From the NCBI GenBank assembly GCA_039105265.1, contig JAPFFF010000003.1:5456001-5520000 (forward strand): a stretch of DNA of 64,000 bases, in the 5' to 3' direction. Under the pieces are notes generated by a model. The model was given only the letters and a program-made list of their open reading frames with translations, was not told the origin of the DNA and ran no database searches. This DNA is from Tritrichomonas musculus. Taxonomy: Eukaryota; Parabasalia; Tritrichomonadida; Tritrichomonadidae. Both the position numbers and the translations under genes were made by a program. Position 1 is the stretch's first letter. Each line of letters begins with the position of its first letter. Shown here piece after piece: positions 29,717 to 39,880 of the stretch.

Positions 29717-31310
29717 CAGTACAGTAACAAAAAAAATGTATGGAATGTTTTTTGAAATATTTTTATCTTTTTATATAGTAAATATTGATCGGTAACATTG
29801 ATTATTCATATCATACTTATGATGAATTATATATATTTAACTTTATAGACCAATTAATTTTTTCTCATCAAAATGGAATATCTGCATGATACCATAATAT
29901 ATGTGCATTTGTATTTGCTTAACATATGTTTTATTGTTTTTGAATGCTAGTTTGTATTTTATATCACTTATTATTTCACTAATTATGAAGATATTATAAA
30001 TTAAATTTTCGACTAAAAACAATGTGATTTTTCTGGAGAGATTGGCTTAACCGTTTAATATAATTTTCGGATATGTTATTATATAATAAAATTAATGGTT
30101 TTTTATCGAGGCAAAGAAACTTGATATAGCCATTAAAAAAAGATAAAAATGTTTGAAAACCAAATCTTCTCAAATAAACGTCTATTTTATTTTAATATTC
30201 ATTTTTTTGAATAAGCACGTTTTTTGGTTCTCACAAAAAATCTTGAATTTTTTGGAAAGACTGGAATAATATTACAAGCTCTAAACAATATATATCTTAT
30301 AATATAAAATATAATGAGGTTTTACCGAGCCAATTAGGTTAAATATGTTTCTATTTTAGGATATTTATGTTTGCATAAATTTTTACATAAAAGCTCTTCA
30401 AATATTTTGTGAGTATAAAATTTGGATTATTTATTTATATCTTATTAAAACAATTTCTTAAATAGAATTTATATTAAATATATGATATAAATATGATAAA
30501 ATAAATATAAAATGAAACACAAAAATTATTTACAAATAAATACATATATAATTATAAATCTCTAAATGCATTCAAAATTAAAAACTCATCCATAATTCAA
30601 AGGTATAAAAATATTTTGATAAAGCATTCATAAATAATTGTATGAGCTATTTTAATTTATCATTATTAATGAAAATAATGATAGATTTTTATTTTCTCAA
30701 ATTATTGTATGTAATCATTCAATAAAATTAATAACATTTTATTGAAATTAAAATAATAGTTTAAATTTCCAATATCTTATTTAATTTTTCAAAACCTAAA
30801 TTATAATTAATAATTATATATATAACATTTCATATTCATTCATATTTCCAATGTATAATAAATTTTTATTGATTTTCATAATGGATTACTTGAATCGTAT
30901 TTTTGAATACTTAATAGTTTTTATTTATTCAATTTATATATTTTGCATATATCTCACAATAAAATTTAAATATAATATTTTATGGCTATTATAATAATAT
31001 AAAATTCAATATAAAAACATATTATAAAATATGATGATTTAAAAACCACTAGTTATTTCTATTTCGTTTTTTTCGAGTTTCCATACATTTAACAAAAATG
31101 GAAAATGATTCAAAAAAAGGAAAATCTGACTTTTTGATAAAAAAAGATAAAACAAAAAATAAAAATTGAAAAGAAGATTTCAAAAAGTTAGATTTTCCTT
31201 TTTTTTATTCTCAAAAAAATTCAATTAAAATTTGAATGTATAATTGGTAATATTCCCAGAAAAGTGGAATTTTCCATTAAAAATACGTTTTTAGTTTTGT
31301 TACTGTACTG
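29717..31310. mobile_element. DNA element with 16-bp CAGTACAG inverted ends and TA flanks
   Basis: The left end CAGTACAGTAACAAAA (29717-29732) is matched perfectly by its reverse complement at 31295-31310. Both ends are flanked by TA (29715-29716 and 31311-31312), the duplicated target of Tc1/mariner/pogo transposons. The 1594-bp length suits a full element of that superfamily, but no transposase reading frame is visible, so it is a non-autonomous derivative or a completely decayed copy. A 24-nt hairpin (31114-31203) lies near the right end. Confidence 0.7.
31114..31203. repeat. 24-nt inverted repeat (hairpin)
   Basis: Arms 31114-31137 and 31180-31203 pair with one mismatch around the core GGAAAATCT-ACTTTTTGA, with a loop of about 42 nt. 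It lies just inside the right end of the CAGTACAG element. Confidence 0.65.
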
Positions 31311-31688
31311 TATATTTTATATTAATATCTCGAAAATAAAAGCATAAAACAATATATCCTTTATGATATAGTTTATTTTTATATTTTATAAAATATTTAT
31401 AAAATTATATTAGATTTACTTGACTAGATCTTTTCATGAATACCTCTTACCATTTTGTTTTCATCATGAATACCTCTTCATGAATACTACTACTAACACG
31501 AGGCTGAATGTCAATTCAAGAACCTCAGATTCATACAGAGAGGCCCTGATAGAATAATTGACATGAATTTTTATACGAAGTGTAAAATAGTGACAAATAT
31601 ACTTTTTTATCATTGGCATGCCAATTTAAAATTTGTAGAAAATAATTAAAGAATGAAAGAAAAATTGAGATTTAAAAAAGAATTTGAA
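31311..31688. other. intergenic with GC-enriched stretch
   Basis: From about 31430 to 31570 the sequence is less AT-rich. CATGAATACCTCTT occurs twice, and TGTCAATT pairs with AATTGACA about 55 bases away. An ACTAACACGAG string near 31494 resembles but does not match the trichomonad 3' splice consensus. No gene can be supported. Confidence 0.35.
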
Positions 31689-32552
31689 TTACAAAGTATT
31701 TTGAATGACATTAATTGCTTCAGTTAAATTTGGACAAATAAAATCAGGTCTATCGTGTCTATCGTACATATTAACTTCTTCTGCTTTCGAAACACCGGTT
31801 AAAACTAATATTGATTTAATTCCAACGTTTTTGGCAAATTTAATATCAGTATTAAGCCTATCACCAATCATCCATATATTTCTTTTTGGAATTCCTTTCA
31901 ATCCTTCAATTGTTTCAAATACAATTGGATTTGGTTTTCCAAGAACAATTGGATCTCTTTGTGTTGCAACGCCAATGCATTTTGCAAGTGCATATGAGCC
32001 AGGAATCATCACTTTTCTATTATATGGATATGATCCATCTTTATTTGCTGATAAAAGCAATGCGTCATTTTCAATAACAAATCTTGTGGCAATTGTAACA
32101 TCACGGTATGAAAAATCTTCAGATGATGCAACGACAACTGCTCCAACAGTTGGATCAAGCTCCATTTCTGGCAGATTTTTTCCTTCAAATTCTTTTGATG
32201 TAATAACAGTCATTCCATTCTTTTCTAATTGAGTAACAAAACCTTCTGTTCCGATAGCAAAGATTTTTCGATTTGGCTTATCAAAATTGAGCCTTTTGAG
32301 ATAATTTGAAACTGATACAGAAGAAGTAACAACATTGCTTTCAGTAAAACCATGAAAGCCACCTTTTTCCAAACGTTGAACATATTGAGCACTTGATCTA
32401 GATGCATTGTTTGTAAGGAGAATCACACGGAAACCTTTTTCTCTCATTAAATTGACGTTCTCAGCTGCACCTTCAATTGCTGTTGCACCATGCCAAACAA
32501 CACCTTCTCCATCAAGAATGATCACAACTTGCTCTTGATCTTGATTTGTCAT
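31689..32552 (-). CDS. HAD-superfamily phosphatase (NagD/PGP-like)
   Basis: A 287-residue protein of the HAD class IIA group (phosphoglycolate/4-nitrophenyl phosphatase, NagD). Motif I is I-L-D-G-E-G-V-V-W, with nucleophile Asp14 but Glu16 where the family has the acid/base Asp. Motif II is L-L-T-N-N-A-S. The motif III lysine lies in V-L-G-K-P-N-P, and motif IV is M-I-G-D-R-L-N-T-D-I. The C2-type cap lies between motifs II and III (about residues 75-195) and includes V-G-A-V-V-V-A. Length is normal. Likely substrates are small phosphometabolites, possibly phosphoglycolate as a repair activity. The start ATG lies about 100 bases from a GGTCAATGTTGACC palindrome. Confidence 0.85.
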   Translation of the reverse strand: MTNQDQEQVVIILDGEGVVWHGATAIEGAAENVNLMREKGFRVILLTNNASRSSAQYVQRLEKGGFHGFTESNVVTSSVSVSNYLKRLNFDKPNRKIFAIGTEGFVTQLEKNGMTVITSKEFEGKNLPEMELDPTVGAVVVASSEDFSYRDVTIATRFVIENDALLLSANKDGSYPYNRKVMIPGSYALAKCIGVATQRDPIVLGKPNPIVFETIEGLKGIPKRNIWMIGDRLNTDIKFAKNVGIKSILVLTGVSKAEEVNMYDRHDRPDFICPNLTEAINVIQNTL

Positions 32553-33764
32553 TAATCAGAATGTAGTGGATAAGTGAGTTCACATTAAAGTTGAAAAAGT
32601 TTCATCGGGAATCTCAAAATTGGTAGAAAATTTTTACCCATTTGAAACGTAAGGTCAATGTTGACCAATTAAAAAAATTTATTGAATAATCAATACTATT
32701 GAACTTTTTAACTGAAATCGACTTTTTTATTATTCAAATTTTTATTCTATCTCATTTCATGAATTTATGCTTAATTATACAAGATTTATAATATTTAATA
32801 AAAATAGATTTTAGATGTATTTTATCAAATATTCTATTTCAAATCAAATTTTTGAAAGAGTTTTTGATAATTAACTCAAAATATTCTACTCACCAAACAT
32901 TTCAAATCTAAATTGTTGGACAAATCAAATAAAAACATTATGTTTATTATTAAAATATCATTATTGCAATGGGTCTTATCAATGAATCAAAAAGTTTGAA
33001 AGTTTATTTGATTTTGAAAGATCATTTCAATTTTGTTTGCAAATTCATCAAAAAGATCTCATATCATTTCATATCCATAATACTAACCAAACAAAATATT
33101 ATTTGTCTCATTTTAAACTAAATTAAAAGCATGAGGAATAAACATTTCCTAAGAAATTGTTGATATTTGATTGGTGATAATCATTATATTTGATAAATAA
33201 ATATTGATATAGTATTTATGGTCTCATTACGTTGAATATTGTTGTTGATGATTTTTATTTTCTATTCTTCAGCGAATCTATGAATATTTTTTAAAATTTT
33301 ATATGGAAATGCAACTAAAAAAATTTTCTTATCATAAAAAGAAAAGAGTGAATATCAAGTGACTTATGAAAAGAAAAGAGTGAATATCAAGTGATTGGAA
33401 GAAATTCTAGACCAAAATATAATTCAAATTTGAGAACATACACAACTTTTTAACAAAACTAATTCAAAAAATATGAGTAACATTTGCTTGAATTACTCAA
33501 TAAATAAAATAAGTATGAATTAAATTGTTGTTTTTACTACTTAATGACATCAAGTTGATGAATTTAAAATAAGATATTATGTTGAAAAAATGCAGATTAT
33601 TCTGATGTTATATATTATTGCTAATTCCTTTATAAAGAGCAACCAACGAAATAAATAGTACAAAATTTAAAATCCTGCTACAAATAACCTCAGCCAATCT
33701 TTGTAATGAAATATAAAAAAAAAAGAAAGTTATTTTAGTGAAATGATCCTTACACATTTTCATT
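32553..33764. other. intergenic, AT-rich, with a tandem duplication
   Basis: Besides the palindrome near 32653, a ~27-bp unit (GAAAAGAAAAGAGTG then AATATCAAGTGA) is repeated in tandem at 33336-33362 and 33368-33394. No gene or RNA is supported in the 1.2 kb. Confidence 0.45.
32653..32666. promoter_or_regulatory. GGTCAATGTTGACC inverted repeat upstream of HAD gene
   Basis: A 14-base near-palindrome about 100 bases before the ATG. The same core, in the same CGT(T)AAGGTCAAT context, lies 75 bases upstream of the BspA gene at 43378, which suggests a shared binding site. Confidence 0.4.
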
Positions 33765-35222
33765 TTATTTAAAATTGACAAGCATTCTATTATTCTCTGA
33801 AAATCTGCGAGAAACACCTTTTTCGCCAATAAGTCCAATGACTTCTTTTTTAGGCTGCATTGATTTCTTTCTAGAATTCTTCTTTTTAGCTCTGTTGATT
33901 TCAACATCACTTAAAATAATATGAGATAATTTTTGAATGTACGGTTCTCCTTTCCATAAAAAGTCATTTTGGAAATTATCCTCCTTATATTCCATTAACA
34001 TAATAAGCAAGCTTTTTTCAAGGCGGGGGAGGAGTGAACGAATTCTTCTTCGGGCTTGTTCATCTCTATTTTGTTTCTTTTGGTCAACAGGCTTTCCTTT
34101 TCCTTCTAATTTAGCAGCTTTTTTAGCTTCTTTTTCTAACACCACCATTTCAGCAAGCAATTCTTCTCTCTTTGTAATCAGATCAATGTAAGGACTCATT
34201 TTCCTCTTTTCATTTTCGAGTTTTTGGAGTTCATCTTCATATAATTTAAATGCTTTTTCGGGATCAGTCTCATCAAAAGCTGGAATTGAACTCTCTGCCA
34301 TTTGCAAATATTCAAAAATTTCAGCAATTTGTTCTTTGAGCTTTTCGATCAATTCTGGCAACCTTTGATTTCTTAGTTCTCTCAAACGATCACGTTCTGA
34401 AATACATGATGAAATTTCGTTGTTACTTATTGTTGAGTGAGCTTGAAGGAATTCTTGTCTTTCTCTATTAGATACTCTAAGAAGATCCCATAATCTTGTA
34501 ATTTCATTGGCAATTTCCTTCATCTTAAATATTCTTTGGTCCTTTTCCTTTTCAAGATCTTGGATAAATGCGTTGACTTCTTTAAAGGATGAATCACTAA
34601 TTGAATTGGTATCAAAAATCAATAAAATATCAGAAGGGGTTGTTTCTCCTAATTCTTTAAGTAACTTGTTGACTGATGCTTTCTTTTGCTTCATTGTGTC
34701 TGATCTTGATTTAACTTCAAATTTGACATCTTTGAGCTTCTTTTGGTATTTTTCTAGTCTTTCATCAGAGAAGTCAAAATCACCAACTTCTGAAAACTCT
34801 CCCTTGTCAGTAATTTCTAATTGCTCAAACAATGAATCAAGTTGCTTTTGAATTGATGAAAACATCATTATTTGCTTTTCACACTTAATATGGAATTTAT
34901 CATAATTGTCCTTTACAATTTGGAGTCTTCGTTTTAATGTTCCTTCTAGTTGAGTATTGAGAACAGCATTTACTTCTTCTTCACTATGATTGAAAGAGCG
35001 CAATAACTTGGCATGGGCATTTAATGTATCTTCAATTTCTTGTTCCATCATATGAAGTCGGTCTGATGTTGAATTAACAAAGTTGGAGAACACTTTTGAA
35101 ATTTCTTGTTCCAGATCCCTCTTCTCTTTAGAAATTTCTTCTTCTCCTAAGCCCATTGAAACCCATATTGTTTGTAATGTTGATATGGCATCATTAAAAT
35201 CACAAGCAAAGTCTAGAGACAT
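33765..35222 (-). CDS. MAP65/PRC1/Ase1-like microtubule-bundling protein
   Basis: A 485-residue, almost entirely helical protein with the pattern of the MAP65/ASE1/PRC1 family, antiparallel microtubule crosslinkers of the spindle midzone. The N-terminus I-W-V-S-M-G-L-G-E-E-E corresponds to the family's I-W-x-x-x-G signature. The central conserved block includes I-T-R-L-W-D-L-L-R-V (about 243-252) followed by L-R-E-L-R-N-Q-R-L-P-E-L-I-E. The C-terminal part has a K/R-rich stretch suited to microtubule binding. The length is slightly short for the family (550-700), mainly through a reduced tail. In trichomonads it may act in the extranuclear spindle or the pelta-axostyle system; this is inference. 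Confidence 0.8.
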   Translation of the reverse strand: MSLDFACDFNDAISTLQTIWVSMGLGEEEISKEKRDLEQEISKVFSNFVNSTSDRLHMMEQEIEDTLNAHAKLLRSFNHSEEEVNAVLNTQLEGTLKRRLQIVKDNYDKFHIKCEKQIMMFSSIQKQLDSLFEQLEITDKGEFSEVGDFDFSDERLEKYQKKLKDVKFEVKSRSDTMKQKKASVNKLLKELGETTPSDILLIFDTNSISDSSFKEVNAFIQDLEKEKDQRIFKMKEIANEITRLWDLLRVSNRERQEFLQAHSTISNNEISSCISERDRLRELRNQRLPELIEKLKEQIAEIFEYLQMAESSIPAFDETDPEKAFKLYEDELQKLENEKRKMSPYIDLITKREELLAEMVVLEKEAKKAAKLEGKGKPVDQKKQNRDEQARRRIRSLLPRLEKSLLIMLMEYKEDNFQNDFLWKGEPYIQKLSHIILSDVEINRAKKKNSRKKSMQPKKEVIGLIGEKGVSRRFSENNRMLVNFK

Positions 35223-35689
35223 GAATTTAATAAAACAAAATGTTATCTAAACGTACATAAAGGTAAAGTATAACATCATTTTTTGAAACTTAAAATATTA
35301 TTATCTCAACAAAAAAATTGTTTTTTCCCCAAATTTAAAATGGAAATTTTATATTATAAATAAAAATTATAATATTTATAAATTGTAAGTATTTTTACAT
35401 TTTATTTCATAAAATTGGATTGGTTTTCTATTTTTTTCTTTGCAATATTTATATGATTTTTAAAGATATTCAATACCTTATAGGAGTAGTTTGCTATTGC
35501 AAGCATTTAATTGCATTCTTGTCCAAAAAACTTTTAATGAAAATAATATTTTTTTTTTTTTTTTTATTTAGATTATAAGCACATTGATTTTTGAATACAA
35601 CATTTACATAATAAATGAATCTGCAATTTTTAATAAATCAATGGATATAAAGAACACTTCATGCTCTTTTTTTGGCGGGATCGTATAAA
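35223..35689. other. divergent intergenic region
   Basis: It lies between the divergent starts of the MAP65-like gene and the plus-strand gene at 35690. A poly-T run occurs at about 35550-35567, and a T-rich stretch directly precedes the plus-strand ATG. No gene is seen. Confidence 0.4.
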
Positions 35690-36832
35690 ATGGAAGATTT
35701 AGTTGATGAATTAGAAGAAACAATTAAAAAATTTCTTGATGAGCTTTATATATCAATAACAAAACCACACAGCGCTTATTGTTTCTCAGATAGCGAAAAA
35801 GAAATTGATTATGAATTAGCAACTCCAATTAAAAGTGAGAAAAAAAATCAAGTTCCAAAGAATTTATTTTTTACTGACTTTTCTGTTTTTAATAAGCTTG
35901 TTGTCAAAATCGAAGAAGGTGCCAATTTCCCATATAAAACTCGAGGTAAAAGAAACACAATAGTAATACTGAAAATTCATTCAGACTTACCAAGCTATTT
36001 TAGTAAAATATCAGAAAATCATACTAAACATGCAATTTATGATACTGAATTTGAAATAGATATTTCAAAAATAAATTTAACACGAATGATTCCAATTATT
36101 TTCGTATTTGATAAATCTATGAAAACTGGTGAACTCGAGTTACTTGGACTTCATTTTATTGAGCTTCAAAGAGGGAAGGTCGTTAACGATCAAGTTTTTA
36201 TATATAATAATGATTGGATTGATATTTACACCAAAGAAACACGCACTTACAATGGAAGCTTAAAAGTCACATTATTTTTTAAAGACCTAAAAGAAATCCC
36301 AAATGATAATGAAATTATTGAGAAAGTTAACAAAAAAAGGGAAAGGATAAGTCCAAATTCAATTAATAACACGACAATTGTATCTAAACTTGATGAAGGT
36401 GTTCAAACTGATGAGTACTATGAAGAAATAACTCCAGATAAAATCGAAGGAAATGGAGAACTTAATTATAGCATGATTCATAATAAATCATCGAGATTTA
36501 TTTTTGTTGACGATGATGAAATCATTAATGATGACTTTGTATATAAATCTGAGGCTGAAAAATTGGATATTGAAAAAATACTTTTCCAAGATGAAGTTGA
36601 TGACAAGATAGTTGATTTACTAGAACCAATAATTAAATATGAAAATGTTGAAGGTATGGATAAAAGAATGTTTAATCCAGATGATGATCAAAATGATAAA
36701 TATTTATTCAATTCTCAAAAAGTTTATAACGATGTTGAAAATGATGTTTTGGTCAAAAAATTAACCTACAATTCAGATAATTACTCCACTTATTCTGATT
36801 TTAAATGGAATTATGGATATGATGATTTTTGA
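35690..36832 (+). CDS. hypothetical protein, possible C2-like domain
   Basis: A 380-residue acidic protein starting at the first ATG of the open frame, six codons inside it. Residues about 55-205 alternate hydrophobic strands and loops (K-L-V-V-K-I-E-E-G-A-N-F-P, I-P-I-I-F-V-F-D-K-S, G-S-L-K-V-T-L-F-F) and resemble a divergent C2 domain of the type used in ciliary transition-zone and basal-body scaffolds. The calcium-binding aspartates are not evident. A coiled N-terminus (E-L-E-E-T-I-K-K-F-L) and an acidic, unstructured tail flank it. I cannot name it. Confidence 0.65.
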   Translation: MEDLVDELEETIKKFLDELYISITKPHSAYCFSDSEKEIDYELATPIKSEKKNQVPKNLFFTDFSVFNKLVVKIEEGANFPYKTRGKRNTIVILKIHSDLPSYFSKISENHTKHAIYDTEFEIDISKINLTRMIPIIFVFDKSMKTGELELLGLHFIELQRGKVVNDQVFIYNNDWIDIYTKETRTYNGSLKVTLFFKDLKEIPNDNEIIEKVNKKRERISPNSINNTTIVSKLDEGVQTDEYYEEITPDKIEGNGELNYSMIHNKSSRFIFVDDDEIINDDFVYKSEAEKLDIEKILFQDEVDDKIVDLLEPIIKYENVEGMDKRMFNPDDDQNDKYLFNSQKVYNDVENDVLVKKLTYNSDNYSTYSDFKWNYGYDDF

Positions 36833-36889
36833 TGAATGCTACATATAAATATGAGTTCTATTGATTTAGATTTGCTTTTCATAGAAATT

Positions 36890-37404
36890 TGTGAAAATCA
36901 GATTAATATCAATTTCAAATGAGAATAATCAATCTTATTGAATTACCGAACTTAAATTTATGCCCTTAATAAGCTTTTGTTCAAAATTCCAATAAATAAA
37001 GAACAATTTCATAATTCTAAGAATGAACGATCAAATCTACATTTTCACAGAATTTCTCAAAAATTTCAATATAACTAATTATGAAGTAGACATACATTAT
37101 AATCTGTTGTTTGCTAATGAATATATAAAGCTCATCATGCAAAAAAATTATTCATTGAATACAGTGTTCATCATACTTAAAAAAGACAATTTTGGGAAAA
37201 TTTTCGATGAATTTAAACATTTTCAATAATTTTATTTGAGCCTGCCGATACAAATTCAAGCAAAGAATCATTAAGTAACAAAATCAAAAAAAAGTAGAGA
37301 TGAAAAGCACAAATGAGAGACGATAACGAGATTGAAAAAGATCAATTTATTAATTACGAAGAGAGAAATTCAAGAATGCAAAAAAAAAAGAAAACAATTT
37401 TTGA

Positions 37405-37443
<39 letters not shown>

Positions 37444-38340
37444 AAAACCAAAGATAAACAGTGATGAAAATTTCAGTTGTTTTATTAAAATCATTTCTCA
37501 ACAAAAACTCGAAAAAACCTTCTAAAAATTTGAGAAGTAATAAATGTTTGCCAACAGCTGTAACCAGGACGAGTCACTTTTTATATAGATATTTCAAATT
37601 ACGGGACATAATGAAATCCAAATCGCCAAAAAGAGTAAAACAATTGAACCAGGAGAAACAAATGAAGCTACAGTTCAGTGCACAAAAGCAATTTAGTGCC
37701 AAGCTTGAAGTACAAACACAATGATCATAAAATTACAATGCAAAGAGTTATTGCAATAACATCCCATTTGGCAGTCAATGAAATTGTAAGAATGGCTGCT
37801 GGAAAAGTTAGTGATGAATACGAGAGTGCCTTTGGCTAAGCATGCGCATTAGTTACAGGTGCAGCAGGCATTCTCAAGTGCAGTGGTGCCGGTAATTCTG
37901 ATGGCTACATACTGATACGAAATGTAAATTGAGAATATGAGGTGAAGTTTGGAATGATTACGTCACCGGATTCGAACCATTCTCAACATTGCACAGCAAC
38001 TGCAATGGGCCTTGCAAGTTCATTGGATGCACACTTGTTGGAAGAAATGAAAAAAAAAAAAAAAAATCATTGGAAGTGAATAAATGAATACCTTGTCCGT
38101 CTTTGGCTTGCTCCAGGAACGAACATTCATCGTAGTCCATTATGCGGAAGAAACAAGGAAAACTTCTCTGAAGATCCAGTCTTTTCTGCTTCTTGTTCTT
38201 ATTTTAAAATGAAAGGTTTTCAATCATTCCCAGAATTAGGCGTTACATTAAAGCACTTCTTCTTCAACAGTCAAGAAGATAATTATTTCTTCGTTAACGA
38301 AAATATTCATGAAAGATCATTTCGTGAAATATAAATTTTT
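36890..38340 (+). pseudogene. zone of decayed coding sequence, family unknown
   Basis: Several protein-like stretches survive on the plus strand, such as ones around E-P-G-E-T-N-E-A-T-V-Q-C-T near 37,650-37,690, A-I-T-S-H-L-A-V-N-E-I-V-R-M near 37,755-37,795 and a C-terminal-looking stretch ending at a stop near 38,333. They are scattered in different frames and separated by long poly-T and poly-A runs (about 37,408-37,442 and 38,050-38,065). I do not recognise the family; it is broken in many places. Whether it is one old gene or several is unclear. Confidence 0.4.
37408..37442. repeat. poly-T homopolymer, about 35 bp
   Basis: An uninterrupted T run of about 35 bases inside the decayed coding zone. 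The length may be unreliable in an assembly. Confidence 0.8.
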
Positions 38341-38719
38341 TTTCATTTCAAAATTTCAATCAAATGAAAAAATTCATTCTTTTCCTTTTGGCAATAAATG
38401 AGGGTTGAAAATTGCAAAGAAGTTGACTTTTTGGTTAATCACTTAACACCTATTGAATTTAAGGTAATTATCAAGAAAGTTTAAAAAACTTTTTACGATA
38501 AGTCTTATTGTGATTAGTTGATTACCTACAATCAAATTGAAAAATAAATTAATGTGAAACAAATGTGCCATTCACGGTTATTCTGTGATTAATAGCAGAA
38601 TTTCAATAGAATCATCTTACTTTTTATTCATATAATAAAATATTCACATAAAAAATAATTTTATTGATAATAAATCTAATATAAAATAAACATATTTGAA
38701 ATTATCATAAAAAATTTCA
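38341..38719. other. intergenic, AT-rich
   Basis: Nothing supportable is seen; this is the 3' flank of the acyltransferase gene. Confidence 0.4.
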
Positions 38720-39880
38720 TTATCCAATGAGATACTTGCTGTACGGGATATAAGATAATATCTTAATCACCAAGTATGTTACAATAAATGTACAAATTGC
38801 AATAATAGGAATAAAAATACAAGGTCTCTTATTGTCTGGATCGAAAAGAGTGTGAAATTGATCCAACACCATAATGTGTGCCAAATACATTCCATATGAC
38901 TTTAAAGCCACGTCTTGAAAAACTGCAACTATGATTTTCTGATTGCACTGAATTTTTCTTAAGAGTAAAAACCATCCAAATGCCATCATTGCAATATTAA
39001 TTGTATGGAAATCCCATGACATTTCTTGATCAACAGCACTTACTGTCCCAATAAAATAATGATATTCCCAACCAACCAGAGAAATTGAATAGCCAAGAGC
39101 GAGAAGAATAAATCCGAGCCAATAAAAATTATATTTTTCTTCAGGATCAAGATGAATTTTAATAAACGCTCCCAAAACAGCATATCCAAAATGACCAGTA
39201 AAACTTTGAAGCATCGGTGTGTTATTCCATGGGCATTCACCCCAAATCGCAGGAAATATTATGTGAATATAGCGGATACACATTGAAACAGCCCAAAACG
39301 AAAGATAGTAAATAAATTGAGGGACTGTAGCTTGTTTGATCCATGGAGATATTATTGGTGCAAAAAGATAAATACCAATGAGCATATAAATATACCACAA
39401 ATGGCCCACATCGGTTCCATAATTGACAAATATTAGGCCAATATTAATAAAACATTCTTTGACATTTATTCGCTTTAATATTAAATAATAAAACGAATAA
39501 AGAGCACACCAAAAGAAAAAAGGGAACAAAACTCGCGTAAATCTAGTTCTTAAAAATGTTGGTATATCGGTTTTTACTGGAAGTAATAAATATCCAGATA
39601 TCATTACAAAAAGTGGAACACAACTACGAAATATTGAATTATAAATTCCAACCCAAAAGGGCCCAGTTCCTTTTCTAACTGTAACATTTTCTCCAATATA
39701 ATAATATTCGCCTGCATGTATTTGCATAACCATATAACACGAAAAAACGCGCAATATATCAATTCCAAAATATCTCGGCCTTTTTGCTGGCTGAGCCTTA
39801 TTCTCTGTTTTGGGATTCAATGGAGCTTTTATATCATCAGTACTTTTTGTCACTTCATTTGGAATTGGTTGTTTGAGCAT
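38720..39880 (-). CDS. acyltransferase-3 family membrane enzyme
   Basis: A 386-residue polytopic protein with about ten hydrophobic segments after a 36-residue polar N-terminus. It matches the acyltransferase 3 family (OafA/WecH/NolX type), which moves acetyl or other acyl groups onto sugars or lipids. The signature first helix has G-I-D-I-L-R-V...I-H, with Arg44 and His55 in the expected arrangement. H-L-W-Y-I-Y-M-L-I-G-I-Y-L-F-A-P-I-I is the family's central motif, closest in feel to bacterial WecH-like enzymes. G-M-Y-L-A-H near residue 330 is another family landmark. The enzyme probably acts in the ER or Golgi on surface glycoconjugates. A bacterial origin is likely but unproven. Confidence 0.82.
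   Translation of the reverse strand: MLKQPIPNEVTKSTDDIKAPLNPKTENKAQPAKRPRYFGIDILRVFSCYMVMQIHAGEYYYIGENVTVRKGTGPFWVGIYNSIFRSCVPLFVMISGYLLLPVKTDIPTFLRTRFTRVLFPFFFWCALYSFYYLILKRINVKECFINIGLIFVNYGTDVGHLWYIYMLIGIYLFAPIISPWIKQATVPQFIYYLSFWAVSMCIRYIHIIFPAIWGECPWNNTPMLQSFTGHFGYAVLGAFIKIHLDPEEKYNFYWLGFILLALGYSISLVGWEYHYFIGTVSAVDQEMSWDFHTINIAMMAFGWFLLLRKIQCNQKIIVAVFQDVALKSYGMYLAHIMVLDQFHTLFDPDNKRPCIFIPIIAICTFIVTYLVIKILSYIPYSKYLIG

Noticed and set aside
31488-31500. ACTAACACGAG resembling the trichomonad 3' splice site
   Set aside because: The consensus is ACTAACACACAG; the last bases differ, no GTATGT-type 5' site or coding exon is nearby.
33336-33394. Tandem 27-bp duplication as a CRISPR-like or regulatory array
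   Set aside because: Only two copies with a five-base gap in AT-rich DNA; simple local duplication explains it.
35672-35689. Start of the C2-like protein at TTG (35672)
   Set aside because: TTG is not a normal eukaryotic start; the ATG at 35690 is used instead.
37961-38045. A perfect tRNA B-box on the minus strand (GGTTCGAATCC)
   Set aside because: The flanking bases do not form a T-stem beyond two or three pairs and no acceptor stem, D-arm or A-box lies at the right distance. It is inside the decayed coding zone and is a chance match.
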